Source of the DNA: Stenopsyche tienmushanensis
Lineage: Eukaryota > Arthropoda > Insecta > Trichoptera > Stenopsychidae
NCBI GenBank assembly: GCA_008973525.1
Contig: WACJ01000305.1
Span: forward strand, 310,001-374,000
Direction: 5' to 3'
Length of the DNA: 64,000 nt
The notes beneath the pieces are model-generated. The model worked only from the letters and a program-made list of their open reading frames with translations. It did not search any database and had not been told where the DNA came from. Made by a program: the position numbers and the translations under genes. This document shows, piece after piece, positions 12,150 to 25,880 of this stretch. Each line of letters opens with the position of its first letter. Positions within the stretch are counted from its first letter, which is position 1.

Positions 12150-12660
12150 TTATTATTTTGCCAGGTTTCATAATTTTTTTAAAAACCCTAACTGTCTCAG
12201 CGAAAGCCATTGACAATAAAATTTGAAAACCAAAATCCTTTGTAGCCTTGGTGGTGATCAACCCCTGATTGAAAAATAGCAACATATAATGCCAAATATG
12301 AAGTTGATCGGTTTTAGGAACAAAAAAATAACATTTTATTTAGTCATTAATATTACTAACCAATAGTTTTTTTTAGAAAAACTTACGGAGATCCTATCTT
12401 CCCTGTGTCTGGACACAAACTGAGTTCACATCTGACGCCTATCAAATCGGCAAGGACTTATCGATACATCTAATATATAGAATTTATACACAATGCATAA
12501 TATTTTGATTTAGTGATATGATTTGTCATAGTTGAAGTTATACTTCTCGATTATATAACATGTATTGGATTCACAATGGATATAAAGATAATGAAATTAA
12601 AGCAGTCATGCGTACAACTCAAACTGATGATAAACGAACAATCTCTTTCAAATCAAATTA

Positions 12661-13672
12661 CAGTAGAATCTCCATTATCCGGACCTAATTGGGGATGAAA
12701 GTGGTCTGAATAACAAAAATCCGGATAATCGAAAATAATCATAATTGACAGAGAAAAACATGGAAATAATTAATAATTTTTATTTGTTTAGATTTATCTT
12801 ATTATCGACTTTGGTTTTACGCTGACTCTTCTTATAAAAGTCATTTCATGGCGATATTTAAACACTGAAAAGCTTCACAACGTGTAGGACCAATATCTCT
12901 TTTTGGTCTTCTCGACCTTGTTCTTCTGAAGCAGATATTTCTTTCATTATTTCCCCATCATTCAACATTAGGATTCCAGGATCATTTGCATCGCAATTTA
13001 ACCAACCGGTTATATCTTCTTGGTCGCATTCAGCACATATAGAAATTTGTGTTATTAACGGCGTAACATTTGTTGGAAGAAATAATAACGTTTTCCCTCT
13101 TTTATGTGTGGAATTTTGATATTTTTTCATTTCTAGTATGAACTGATTTTCATATCATCGTTTAAATACTTCAACATTCATCCAGGTTTTGATCATATTC
13201 AACTGGAAGACTTTTGATATTCTTAAGCATATCAAATTAAGTATTTCCACATGCCAAAAAGATTTGTTGGTTTTTTTCCCCCCCAATTTAAACCGATCTC
13301 ATCAGCATTGTATATAAACTCTTCATCGAATCCTTCATTTTCGTTCGCTGAAGGTATGCCAGCAGAACGCTTTTCCCCATGAATTTCATGTTCCCTGATA
13401 CTATGTCGTCCTTTGATTTTTTCAAGCCAGCCCGAACTTGCTTTGAAGGTGGAATCTTTATTTAATTTTGTATTGAAGAATATTGCCTTTTCACACAATA
13501 ACGAACCAGATATTGACTGTCCAGTTGATCGTCTTTATATGAATCACATAAAAAAATACTTTTTGCTCTGAGCTTCCATCTTCTAATATCAAACAATTCT
13601 CCACGTGCAAATCAGCAAATTATATATTTTTGTTGTTTTATTTTGAACAATCTGAATATTATATGTTTATAA
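12661..13672 (-). mobile_element. Tigger-type element A1
   Basis: The left terminus CAGTAGAATCTCCATTATCC at 12661 follows TA and is followed by GGACCTAATTGGGGATGAAA. The same sequence starts element A2 at 14783. The two copies align from both ends: left about 12661-12880 with 14783-15020, right about 13430-13660 with 15720-16020. The right terminal repeat of A1 is eroded, so its end near 13672 is estimated from A2. The transposase remnant is on the minus strand. Confidence 0.8.
12858..13498 (-). pseudogene. Tigger transposase remnant in A1
   Basis: Two separate minus-strand frames belong to one original gene. The upstream one (13232-13498) contains FKASSGWLEKIKGRHSIREHEIHGEK and later EFIYNADEIGLNWG. 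The first part is the CENP-B-type second helix-turn-helix. The second is the IYNADETGLFW motif with the first catalytic Asp. The downstream one (12858-13130) contains LLFLPTNVTPLI, matching the family's LPPNTTSLIQPMD but broken right after it, then WLNCDANDPGILMLNDGEI, the acidic C-terminal region. The central DDE core is missing. Tigger transposases are normally about 500-600 residues; under 200 remain. Confidence 0.85.
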
Positions 13673-14782
13673 ACAATTAATAATGAACATAACTTTTTCT
13701 TAAAAACTACAATAGAAAAATTTATCACATAGAAGTATGACCCAATTTCTTTGGCTCTATCATCTAATATTTTAGATAAAGGAATGGAAGAAAAATAAAA
13801 ATAATTGTGGATATCGACAGATAATTTAATCGATGAAGAAACATTCAATGCTTCAAAATAGTTAGAATTGGTCAAACCAGTCTTTTTAAATATGCGTTTG
13901 AAGAAATAATATAATTTACAGTTGATGATGTGTATTTAAATGTTTCAGCATTTTTTACATATGGCCTCAATATATCTACGCGATTGAGCTTAGAACTTAG
14001 ATATTGTAATCAAGGTTTTTGGTCTGCATTGGACTCAATCGGATGATTTTTTAAGTTGCATCATGCATTGCTATGCGCCAGTGATTCCAAAAACCGTAAA
14101 ATAATGCACGTGTTCAACGAAAATATATTTTTGTTGTAAAAAACATGCAAATTGAACAATTATTTTTAAATCAAATTATCAGACAGCTTGCGCGCACACA
14201 CGTATTTTTCAACGTAATTATAGATCAATTTGTCAGAAATTTACGCATGACGTAAATTTTCGAATACGAAACGATGGACGTTGAACCCCGTATAAAATAT
14301 CACCAAAACAAATTAAAATTCCATAAATCCAATAATTGCGGTATTAGCTTTGAACGTTTCGACAGAAAAAGCGACAGACGTAAAAAGCAGCGTTGACATG
14401 TGGTATTCTTCGCCAATGTTTCATTGTTCGATTGCGTCGGCCATGTTTTTTCCGTGCCGCCATTTTTTTTAAGTGCGAGGCGCCATCGATTGAATTGATG
14501 AAACTATTTATCCGCTCGATCCACGACAACTTAACACCTTGTTAGTGTTGACATTTTCTATAACGGCCATTAATAATGTATATTATTGACGCATGACTTG
14601 TGCGTAGATCATTCTTTGTTATTTACTCTAGACCTTAACATACTGTCATCCCAAAGTCAAATTCTATAAATATGAAAATTATACAAATACTGGAGACTCT
14701 GTGCCATACAAAATAAATTGGAAAACTGATAGCAACCTCAAAAGAAGAGCTTCTTAAAACTGTTAGTTTAAAAAGCCAAATA
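13673..14782. other. No gene seen
   Basis: AT-rich. A minus-strand frame at 13612-13875 (87 codons) and one at 14344-14529 match nothing I recognise. It separates the two Tigger copies and shares no repeats with the rest of the window. Confidence 0.5.
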
Positions 14783-16039
14783 CAGTAGAACCTCGATTAT
14801 CCGTACTAATTGGGGATGAAAGTAGTCCGGATAATCGAATCATAATTGACAAGGAAAGACGGGGAAAGTATAGATAATTTTTATCTGTCTAGATTTACAT
14901 ACACACACATATATAATAAATTATTTTTTATTAAAAAAATCAGTTAACGATTTTGGTTTTACGCTGACTCTTCTTATAAAAGTCATTTTATGGCGATATT
15001 TAAACACTGAAAAGCTTCTGTAGGACTAGGGAATCCGATCCCGGACAGTTTTAGGTGCTCACGAATCCCGGGATCAGTAAACGTAATCCCGAAAAATTCG
15101 GGATTGAAATTTTTATCTGACAGAAATCGTACACCTCACCAGCACGACGAAGACTACTAAATCGAGACATTCCCGCCGAAATCTGGACGCTTGGAAACAG
15201 TGGCATAAATACTAATCGATGAGCTTAGACGATGCCTAGGAGCAGTAACTGTCTGATCTATGTATACATATATACAGTACATATATGTTTTTCAAATTGT
15301 TACATTGACCTTTCCCTACCGGTGATGTATTAACTACACCTCGACTCTAATAATGGGAATATCGATATGAAATATAATAGATACGGGGTTCATAAATTTT
15401 GTATTCCTCTGTAATATAATTGCGAATCACATCAAAGTATTATAGTATATAAGTATTCATCTGCAGCGACGGAAATAATTAATTTGTCGGGAAATCGGGA
15501 ATTTTGCGCGTTTTAGGCCGTGTCTCAGCAGAATTTTATCAGTCACATTGACAGTGCTTTACGAAAATCATCAATTCGAACTAGCATTTTAATATCTGAT
15601 GACGATACTTTCAACGAGTGTGGAGGCTGAGCGTGCATTTTCAGCAGCACTTTTGCAGCACACAGACTTGATATATTGATATAGGCCTGATACCATTTTG
15701 TCCTTTAAATTATCCAAGCCAACCCAAACTTGCTTTGAAGGTGAAATCTCCATTTAATTTTGTTTGAAAAATAATGCCTTTTCACACAATAACCGATCAG
15801 ATATTGGCTGTCCAATTGATCATCTTTGTATGAATCACATAAAAATACACTCTTCAACTTCTGTATTTCCTGATATTTTCACAAGTTTTCGCTCCGAACT
15901 TCTTTCTTCTATTCAATTAGTAAACTTCGTAATATGCAATCCATCACGTACGTGAGCAAAAGTGGGCACAATTCTCCGTGTGCAAATCAGCAAATTGCAT
16001 ATTTAATTTTGAACAATTCGGATAATCGATGTTCTACTG
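14783..16039 (-). mobile_element. Tigger-type element A2, split by a hAT insertion
   Basis: The left end CAGTAGAACCTCGATTATCC at 14783 and the right end, the complement of CAGTAGAACATCGATTATCC, close at 16039. TA lies at both flanks (14781-14782 and 16040-16041). Its outer parts align with A1, including the block with GATTTTGGTTTTACGCTGAC. The minus strand retains a trace of the same transposase region (LCEKALFF, then frame breaks). Between about 15020 and 15690 unrelated hAT sequence interrupts it. Confidence 0.85.
15020..15690 (+). mobile_element. hAT element fragment nested in Tigger A2
   Basis: It begins TAGGGAATCCGATCCCGGAC, typical of hAT termini. From about 15268 it aligns with the hAT at 23105-23500 (shared blocks such as GATACGGGGTTCATAAATTT and CGGGAAATCGGGAATTTTGC). 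At about 15606-15650 it encodes TILSTSVEAERAFSAA, the conserved TSVEAERAFS motif of the hAT C-terminal dimerisation domain. Similarity stops just after that motif, so the 3' end is missing. Exact borders and the 8-bp target duplication were not resolved. Confidence 0.75.
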
Positions 16040-19000
16040 TAGTTTAAAAATTGTAAATAAAACCTTTTTATAAATGGGCTATTGAATAGGATTATCTTGA
16101 TCGAGTAAGAAATTTCTATATCTTTCTTATTTGAATATGAAGAAAAATACATGAAAAATACTAATGGAAAATGCATCAACCCAAATTCCAGCTTGTAGTA
16201 TGTTTATATTATAGAATAACTCCTAAATTTTTATTATAAAGATTTGAGCTCGAATCTCTACTGCAAGTTTCACCTTAAATTGCACTTTTAAAATATATTT
16301 ATTATTATAAAAGATATTTTATGGTGGTTTGGCATTACTTGCACAATTGGCAAAATTATCATCATTTTATCTCGTTGCAAATCAATCATTCATAGGTGGT
16401 CCAACATAATTTTGTAAATCGTCTCAATATTTACATTTTCAGAATTAAGAAATCGGATTAAACCTCGTTCTAAGTGCAAATATTTTCGATCGATCGTCAA
16501 GAACCAGACTGTTGAAAGTTGAATATTAATTTTGAAACGTCGAACAGGATCGCCTACGATTGATTGATTTGCAACAATTAAAATGTCGATCGAATGTTAT
16601 AGATCCTATTCTAGGTTAAATTCCTACTCCGATAATCTTGGCCTGGTTTAGCCATACGCTGAAAGGCAACAGGAAATCGTTACATAAATATCCGCTATTC
16701 CTGGGAAAATCTCATATGAAAATCATCTAAATTGGATGACGGATGTGGCGCAATAAGAAGAAGAATGCAACATTGCTAAAGGGCTATGCTGTTAATAATA
16801 GATTAGAATATTTAGCAATTCGAAATAAAGATTGCTATATATTCATGTCATAAAATTGTTTATGAATTTTATGTCCAATAATATCAAATTCGTCTAAAAT
16901 GTATCAGGCTTCATACTGTCCGGATTTTGTATGGGTTGTATGAAAGATTTAATTACATTTTCTTCCTAGTTCTTCTTCAAATACCTCATCGATTTCTGGG
17001 AAAGTATCAAATTCTTTTTAATTACTATGCATGATGAATATGTTGAGTATGAACAAAACGAGTTAAAAATGTAATTATTGTTGCACAATTAAATAATTGG
17101 TTTGGGATCAAATTTAGATTTGCAAGTTTGGAAGTAATTATATTTTCGATCGATCATCTCGATCCTTGGCATATTCTGATTCTGAAAATGAAATACTAAG
17201 ATGATTAACAAAATCGGGCAAGGATGTCAATGATCTATATTTTTGCTACTGATTTATAGATCTTCTTATATAAATCATCTTTCATCGTGGCTTAACGGAT
17301 ATAGCAAAAGCTTGACGACTTATCCAGAAAGCACTCAATCAATACATTTTTGCAATGCTAAAAGTTCATTGAAATTTATTTTTATCTTCAATTATGAGCA
17401 AGATCGACCATTGCGAGATATAGCAGATGGGTTGAACGATTGAAGACGCGAGCAATTAAGGCTTAATTGCGAATTGGAGCAAGTATAATGTGTCTAATAT
17501 TAGAACGGTCTAATTTTACATATCCCATATGTCTTCTTCCAAGTTAAAAATAATTCTCGCGCGAAAATCAATACGCTTTGATGGGCATTTTGCGGCTAAT
17601 CCCGTGCTATTAATTCGTTCGTCGAGAATTGAATATCAACCGTCGTAAGGTTGAATGGAACGATTTTTTTCGTGCGATTATGGCAGAGCGATGCGACGCA
17701 ATTGTTGTTCGCATATTTCAATTATTGGGACGATAATTCAGGCAATCAATAGGGGTCAATAATTGACTTCTATCTGAAGAGGCGCAAAGATCACCAGCGG
17801 GCGCCAAATTCAGAAGCTCGAGCCCAGCGAGACTGAATCAATTGATCTAATTTCTTCAGCGTTGCGCTCTTTTTGAGCTCCTCCGACGTTGTTAGCATTT
17901 GAAATTGAGAAAAATTACGGCGAAATCAAGATATTGAAGCAATTGTTGACAGCAGAAATCATGACGTTGCTTCCAATGCAATGAGTGCATCCAGCTGAAT
18001 GCCATTGAGCCGATGATTGCTATTGAGGTTGAAAGACTAATTCGAATGCTGTCGATTTAATTCCATTCGTTCATAAAATAATTATAATATTGTTGTACCT
18101 CTGTGCCCTTCTTTTTTCAACGGTCAGTACGTGTTTTATCGTTGATTGAACAGCACAAAGGCGACCTTTGAACTCTTGACTGAATATCAATGGATTCACC
18201 TACAGCACACATTGCCTTATCTACTGATACTATTTGACGCCATATAAATAAAAATATTTTTCAACGATTGTGTTTTCGAAATACTTTTCAAAATATTTAT
18301 ACGTATTGTCATGGATAAGAAGACATCGTGGCATTATATTACGACTATCCAATTTTTCCTTTTTATCAATTTTGACGAATAATTGCAACGAATTTAACAG
18401 ATATATTTTAAAAATAAAACGCAATTTAGCTTTCGAGGAGTTATCGCAAAGACTGATATCCCCATGGACCACTGTGCAAAAACATTTGAAAATCTAATGG
18501 ATTTCCATATTTTTAGGTCCATGGAGCATAGCCTGGGAGAAAAATGATTGAAAAATCCAGCTGAAGTGTAAATACATTAAAAATCAGAAAGTTTTTATAA
18601 AAAAAGGAATCAAGGACTGTCAAAGCCATGGGAAGAAGTATTGGTTGTTGAAGGGAATTATATTTTATATTTTTACTTATAAACTTTTTGTTATTATGCA
18701 ATTTGAACTATTTTTTACGATATTAAGAATACTTTCAGATTTGCATAATATTACAAAGATATTATTTAACACCAAGAGCGATATCATTTCCACGAAACAA
18801 CTATAATATGCTATAAATATACTACATAACTATCATAAGGATGATCACGTCAAATTAAATAAACTAGGAATGTTTAATAAAATTTAATAGCTGTCTTTCA
18901 TATATTTGATCTGTTTTTCCATGGGAACGCTTGGATGTTTATAAAAATATGAAATTTGGATGAGACCTGATATAGTTTTACATACTTAAATGAACATGCA

Positions 19001-22000
19001 TTTTTATTAATATATCGACATTTAAAATGAGGGATAAATACTTCTCATTATCGCCTAATTGATTGTCTTGCCAATTATTTAATGGCAGTGTCATTTACGA
19101 TCGTTAAAATCAAATTTAAATTTGCAAATGCATCTAATGATGCATCTCCACAGCCGAACGGCAGGAACGCAACCAGGAATGATTAATGAGTCGGAGTAAA
19201 ATTAGATGCGTGTGCTATTTGGCAGATTGAAAATTGCATTCGGTATCAGTTTTGTAGACAGTGGGCATTCGACCAGGCTTCTATTATCTTTACCAAAGCA
19301 CCACGACCCACGCTAGGGGAAGGTGTGCTCTCGAACATCTGTCGCCCAATAATAATTTGATCATTCTGCATCTGCTTTATCAACAATGCCCTTGTTACAA
19401 CAGCAATAAGGAAGAAAATGCATACCCCAAAAGCGCATTAAACGCTACGAAATTCGACGCCAGTTCGTCGAGGAGCTTAATTTAGAAACGGGGCTCAAAA
19501 CCAACCCCTATTCAGCGCTTAAAAATATCCAAACACATTCCTGAAGATCGATCAAATTGATTTTTACGACCTTTGAAGCGCCACGACGGCACGAAACCAT
19601 TCATTTGAGGTCGTAAAATAAGGATATAAAGTCATAAAGCGGGTTGTATTTTTAAGAGCACCTCATAAGGCGCATTTATACGGACTACCTGCAAGTTGTG
19701 CAACAATATTATCATCCCGTTTCATATGATTGTCTCTGTGTGGTTACAGATCTTTTATGGTGTACGTTCGGATTTTATGGCAGGTTTTAACAAATACAAT
19801 AACCTAGAAAAGTCCCATCAGACGCAATTTATTTTCACAGAAACGAGAAAAGTTTTCAGCTTACGGGATAAAAATGGGGCTGTTGATGCTAAACATGACC
19901 GTGAATCCCTTACATGATCCTAAAATTGGATACTGGAGAATGGTTGAAGGAAAGCGAGCTTAAAACTGATATAAACTTATAACTAAATCAGATTTAAAGT
20001 ATTGCTTTCAACATAATGTTAAAGTAGTTAATATTATTTAAATAGGAATTTTGGACAGTAGAAGATCTATTAATGAGTAGCGAAATTATCATTATTTTTA
20101 ATTTATACATTAAATACCAAGTGCAAATAAGTCCCGACTACATTAACAGTATCAGCATCTACTTTTTAAGATCTAGGAAATTTGAATTTTATCTTGAACC
20201 ATTATAAAAATAAGTGTTCTGGAAAATCTCTTCAAAATACTTAAATTTGTGCATTGATAGTGATTATTTTTCCTACAAACGAGTTCAATTATACTTGAAA
20301 AGTGTATTGTTTTATTAACAGACAAGACTATTATGAATTTTCAATTTCACTACAATTCAAAATGCATTATTTGTATATCAATCCTTATGAATTTTTCCTA
20401 AATACCATTCAAATTTAACGAGAAATGTACACTTTTTTGCTTAGCTGCTTTGTTGTTGCAATTATTTGCGCTAAAGTGATTCTCAATAAATGCACTTACA
20501 CATAAAAAGTGATTGCATATTGATGCAAATATGACGCAATAAATACATCATCGATATTGTATCATAATTTTAATTTTTTACCGAATATTATACAATCATA
20601 AGTGCGTAGTGATGCCATATTTCATTCAAACAACATCAGGCAATTCTTTAGTATCATCTTGAGAATCACTCGACCTTCAAATCGTGCAGAATTTGTATCT
20701 TCTTTGATGCTTCAAGCGTAGAAAACTGTAAATTAATGTATGATCGAACTCAATTTTTAATGACATTCATTAAGCATTTCGGCAAATAAATTCGGCAACA
20801 ATACGAATATCATTAATTGTTCAAATTAATAATGATCAATCGATTATTCAGGATTCTTCAGGTGTTATCAATAATATTATTATGATATCCGGAGATACAT
20901 TTCATAGCATCCTCTCGGTTATTTGTACTACAATTATATCTGGAACAATTTCTTCGATGGCGAAACAAACTTTTGTGACTAACGGAAGTGTTATGAAATC
21001 CTCAGCTTGCGAACATCTGACAGCATCGTTATATTTAAAAACATGAGAAGCTTCCTTATTCAACGGCTTCCATCCATTCGAGCTGAGTCATCTTATTGAC
21101 TAATAGAGAATACTTAGTGAATTATTACCTCTCTAGGACTCGGGGCATATGCCATTTTTTGTCTAGGGTGTTCGAAAGGACGTTAAAATCGAAAGACAAG
21201 GGGAAAAAATACAGGAAATTTACCTGAGCGAAAATGCATCTACAAAAGGACACCAATAGCAGAAAAAATAGGTAAATATTCCTACCTGTGTGAGATGTAT
21301 TGCCGTCAATGTTGTGAGGCGATTCTTTGCCACGGGTGCACACAAAGCTTTCGTAAATAAAAGCCTCGTCGTGTCGACCGAATTTCGCTATGTGGGCATA
21401 GTTCAATGGTGATTTTGCGATTTGGAAAGATTGGGAGATTTATTGACGTCCATAAATCCTATTATTTCTACGATATAACAAATAGAAATAGGGCAGCGCG
21501 AATTAGGCAGCTGCTTTCCTCCCCTAAAATTGTGCGCTCTCACTAATTTTGCTTATTATTTTCGCGTAACTTCACCACAAAAAATCAAACGCGACAGACG
21601 TACACGATGATATCAATATTTCGCAGAACAGAATACAGAATGGCTCGAAGTCTTCCTAAATAAATAAAATGCGACTCAAATCAAATCGCATCTGTATCAC
21701 TTTCAATATTGTTTGATAAGTGTGAATTTATTAGAATCTAGATAGAAAAATTGATGATTTTTAGGAGGGTCATTGGGGTATTAAAGCCTTCTCAATCATT
21801 AACACCACCTATGCAATTGTCACGCAATTGGTGTTGTTATTCATAAGCTCATCTAGTTCATTTTTTATTTATGAATCAATTCAATAGGCAAGCTCTCAGT
21901 ACTTTATGATCGCACCGACCACAAGCTCCGTTATCAAATTGAGATAATGGCTCTCAAAATAAAACAAACATCAAAGGACATGGCATACACGTGAGTAGAT

Positions 22001-23094
22001 CCACGTCCGGATACGGACTCTAGATAATTTTACTATACTGCGCAGTTATGTCAATTCATAGATACAACGCAACAATTCATGGCTTACTTTTCGTGTCATC
22101 AATGATGTAAATTATGTCGTGCACTCGTGCACAATTGATGATTCCTCGATCGGCGATCACGAACAGCCTTGTTTTGCATCATGAGATCTGCAAGAGAGGA
22201 GCATTGTATCGGAACACACGATCGTCGATGTTATTGAGGATGGCACGGAAAGATTAAGAATCGCTGATGGCTCCTGACATCGGATGGGACGATCATGAAG
22301 AGATATACACATAACAAAAAATAAGGGCGGAATGGCTGTTCAATGCAGGTGTAGCAATTTTACAGCATGGGGGAGTTGCAGTCCCGACAATGGATTTATC
22401 GACAAAGAATCGCCAAATTTTGGACAAAAAAAAAAAAATTGGCACACAACGTATCACGGCTAATGTGTTTAGTTGGGTTGTGTATTTGTATTCCAGGTGA
22501 CATTTTATTTTATTTTTGTACGAGCGGGGGTGAAAAATGCAGTCTGTGCGTCAATATCGTTCGATTATACGTCCTATTTATATAACCGTTGTCCTTCATA
22601 ATTTATTTTGTAATTCATATCATCAATTCCTGTTGCTGTATAATACTAAAAGTAGATCATATATCTTGTTTCATATTCAGTTTTGTCAATCTATTACTTC
22701 CAGATCGTTCCCACAGAAACACAAAACAACAGATAAACTTCAGATATAATATATACATTTTGATTTCTAAAAAAAATCATCATAATCATGAGCTAATATA
22801 ACATCAAGTATACAGCTTGATTCAGATCAGATAAAAACGGAATTTATCATGTATTTTATCTAATTAGAATGCATGCTTATTGCAATTACATAATAAATCC
22901 ATTAGATGTTTTTCCATTATCTCATATATCAGATCAATGACAATTAGCTAAATAATGCATGATTCCATCCAGAAAATTTTAAGATCTAAGATCATCATTA
23001 TTAAACGATTCATCCTTCGTGATTCTTCATTTCTAGGCACCAAATGATACAAATCTGCTTGTTATAAATTGAGTTGGTTCATAAAACGTCTTAT
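16040..23094. other. Seven kilobases without a recognisable feature
   Basis: No coding region, RNA gene or repeat shared with the rest of the window was found. Short frames (for example 17243-17443, 18270-18497, 19261-19485, 21125-21406) lack family motifs. A stretch near 18420-18490 reads FEELSQRLISPWTTVQKHLK, faintly like the helix-turn-helix of a mariner transposase, but it is too short to call. Possible unique intergenic or regulatory sequence. Confidence 0.5.
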
Positions 23095-23451
23095 AAATAC
23101 AAGACTACACGTATGTTTTTCAAAATTGTTTTAGTAACCGTTCCCCACCGGTGATGTATTTACTACACCTCGGCTCTAATAATGGGAATATCGATATGAA
23201 ATATAATAGATACGGGGTTCATAAATTTTGTATTCTTCCGTAATATAATTAGGAATCACATCAAAGTAATATAGTATATAAGTATTCATCTGCAGCGACG
23301 GAAATAAATAATTTGTCGGGAAATCGGGAATTTTGCGAGTTTTAGTCCGTATCTCAGCAGAAAGTAATTTTATCAGTCAAATTGATGGTGTTGTACGAAA
23401 AAGGGTAGCTCACACGGTCATCGACTCGAACTAGCATTTAAATATATGATG

Positions 23452-23613
23452 ACGATACCTCCATCGAGTGTGGAGGCTGAGCGTGCATTTTCAGCAGCAA
23501 GTTGACTGGTTTCCAAAATCAGATCCAGACTAAATAATGAAACACTCAGATATGAACAATTATTCAGGCTTAGAAAATTGTTATTAATTACCGCAGCATT
23601 AAAAGCTTGGTAG
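23452..23613 (+). pseudogene. hAT transposase C-terminal dimerisation (hATC) domain
   Basis: The frame reads TIPPSSVEAERAFSAAS, one stop, then LVSKIRSRLNNETLRYEQLF and RLRKLLLITAALKAW, ending at a TAG at 23611-23613. SVEAERAFS and the following SKIRSRLNxxTL block are the hATC signature. The single in-frame stop and the missing upstream catalytic domain mean it is dead. Its C-terminus defines the coding end of this hAT family. Confidence 0.85.
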
Positions 23614-23692
23614 ACTTTAATTTTTCTGATTTGTATTGTATAAACATTGACTGAAACAAATATTAGCTTTGTAGAAATGGGTGCAAAATTTA
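23593..23692 (+). repeat. hAT 3'-end repeat, copy 2 (anchor copy)
   Basis: It starts GCAGCATTAAAAGCTTGGTA and ends GAAATGGGTGCAAAATTTAG. It overlaps the last codons of the hATC domain. This shows that the other three copies in the window are hAT 3' ends. Confidence 0.8.
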
Positions 23693-23700
23693 GGTCGTTG

Positions 23701-25761
23701 CCTCTCGTATTATAAGTATTGATGTAATGTCAGTGAACTAGTTCATAGTTTATGAAGGTTCGGGCTCAAATCCTTCATAGTTATGATAAATACGGGAGAA
23801 GTTATTAACATATTTATGATCATCAAAAATCTGGATTTTAATGAGGAATTTTTATGTCAAGGAATGTGGCATTTTCTTAATGACGCGTTAATTTATTTTC
23901 TTAATTAATTTGTTAATTATGTAATTAAGTATGTAGTGTCAATAAAAATTGCGTCTATAAATTTAATTGCCCGATTCGGTCCTGCTCCGTTTTATCTGCA
24001 CATTTCTGTGCATAAAAAATAATGAGAATGAATGCGTATGTGCAATTTATTTATTGACTGTGTGACTTTTTTATGAATGATTTGAATGTCATTGGGAACG
24101 ATTAAATTCTGTATCTAGATCGCGCATTTCCAAACGTTCGCATATAATATTTGCACACACATTGGGTGCTTTTCGAAGAACATCGGTGTGTCGTTTGTTG
24201 AATGTTTGATAATTGGTGGGACATATGTTTCGGCGTCCATGTGGATCGTCGATCCGGGGTTTAATGAGGTCAATGCGGATTATCCAGGATCGTTCTGCGA
24301 CTCGCTCGGGACTTTTTTGCGGTGGGATTGCGTCGAGAAAAAATGGATTCCGACTCGTCTTTCGACGGTTAACGGAATACGCCCGAAGAATGTGTTCCGT
24401 TGACCTTTATAGAGAAGAGTATATATTTTTTCCTTTTCCATTTGATTAGTAAATTACGTAAACACCAGCTGCCGGATATTCCAAGTTGAAAATTGACTTA
24501 CGAGTGCCGAGGGACCAGATAAGGGAAATTGGGGCTCGTTTCCTAGTCGGCCAATTGTCGATTCGTTTTCGGCCATGTAAGAATATTTCTGAACAAATAA
24601 ACAGTGTCGTTAAATCGACTAAATTGTTGTTATATCACTGTTTGCCGAGCATTTCCACGAAAAATACCGAATAACACTTCAAATGATTGACATAAGTTAA
24701 CACGCAATTCCGGGGCCTCTGAACACACACAGATTTACCGAAATGCGCCCAATTCTCGGAACCGCGGTCCGGAATATTCAAAACGCGACGGACGAACGTA
24801 ATGCGATGACCCTAGGTTAACAATCTAACGATGATAGATCGATCTTCAACTGGACTTCATTTTATAATCGAGCTTCATTTCGTACTTAGCGGCGTTCTTC
24901 CTCGATCTCGAATCGTCGATGTGCAAGATTCAGTCGGCAGATTGTCGTGGGATAGAATTAAAATGTGTTCAGACGATCGGTATGTCGTCCGAGTGTGTGA
25001 AAATTGTTTTTAATTTGTGTATTGATAGTGGAACGGACGGAAGGTTGAAAGTCTCTGGTTTACTACACTCATTCATAAGTCGGCGGCGTAAAGTTTTATC
25101 GAAATCTGTAAAGCAGTTAGCAGCGCCAAGGCAGCGGTGGGGATGTGGTGGGGATGCGGTGGGGATGAGCGTAGCCCGAGGAGTGGGGGCTCCCCTTCCC
25201 TTTTCACATAGCGTCACTGCATTCCAACTCGCCAGAGGCTATCAAGGCATCGACCGCCTTCGAAATACCTCGCCGCGGCACTCAATCATCCCTCGGATTA
25301 TGCCTTATTCATTATGCGCGCTTTTACTATTACGCGCCTTACGAAAATCACTACATTGTTTTTGAATACTGCGTTTGCATTTGCGTCAGAACATTTTTCA
25401 TTTTTCAGGATGCATAAAAACGGAAAATATGGTCAGTTTATGTATACAGTAAATAGTACGTTATTTTTTTAAAATTTTAATATGAATTTTGCTATATTAA
25501 AACAATCGTATTGGATTCCAGCTTCATTCTATATTTATATCATCATTTGATGATCTAATAATTTTTCATAAATATTAGTCAGAAAATTAAGCAAGCATGA
25601 TTTTAATCAAAATATATTTACTATAGTTTAATCTTTTATATACATCAATATATTTATCTATTTCATATATTTTTATTGCATTTATCTACAAATCATCAAA
25701 AATTAAGAGTTTGGAAAAAGTCGTTCGATTAAATTTTTGGCGATTATTTTAATAATAAATA
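23701..25761. other. No gene seen; GC-richer block
   Basis: A GC-richer block at about 24180-25370 carries overlapping frames on both strands, the longest 148 codons at 24919-25365. It lacks any recognised motif, plausible codon pattern or clear acceptor/donor pair. GGGCTCAAATCC at about 23758 resembles an RNA polymerase III B box, but no A box was found at the right distance. Confidence 0.5.
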
Positions 25762-25880
25762 CAGTAAAACCACGATGTAACGGACTAATTGGGGAGAGGA
25801 GTTGTATTTTAAAGCCGAAAGTTCGTTAAATAAATAAGTTTAAAATAAATCAATTTTTTTTTGAAAATACATCATGAGTT
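25762..25880. mobile_element. Pogo/Tigger-type terminus
   Basis: CAGTAAAACCACGATGTAAC at 25762 follows TA. It is then followed by GGACTAATTGGGGA, which also lies just inside the Tigger A1 and A2 termini. No matching right end was found, so only one end of the element is recognised. Confidence 0.55.

Larger units (their letters stand above)
23100..23700 (+). mobile_element. hAT transposon 3' half
   Basis: It aligns with the hAT nested in Tigger A2 from about 23105 to 23500, then continues further to the element's 3' end. The terminal 100 bp (23593-23692) is the same repeat found at 3331, 37408 and 57501. No 5' half or transposase catalytic region is present. Confidence 0.75.

Noticed and set aside
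16240..16265. B-box-like GAGCTCGAATCTC
   Set aside because: Isolated, with no A box or tRNA-like flanking sequence.
18420..18500. Mariner-like helix-turn-helix (SQRLISPWTTVQKHLK)
   Set aside because: Only about 20 residues match loosely; no WVPHEL or catalytic motif follows.
23725..23775. Possible tRNA/SINE B box (GGGCTCAAATCC)
   Set aside because: No A box at the right spacing and no cloverleaf could be drawn.
24919..25365. 148-codon + frame
   Set aside because: GC-rich patch with a competing minus-strand frame, no motif and no splice support.
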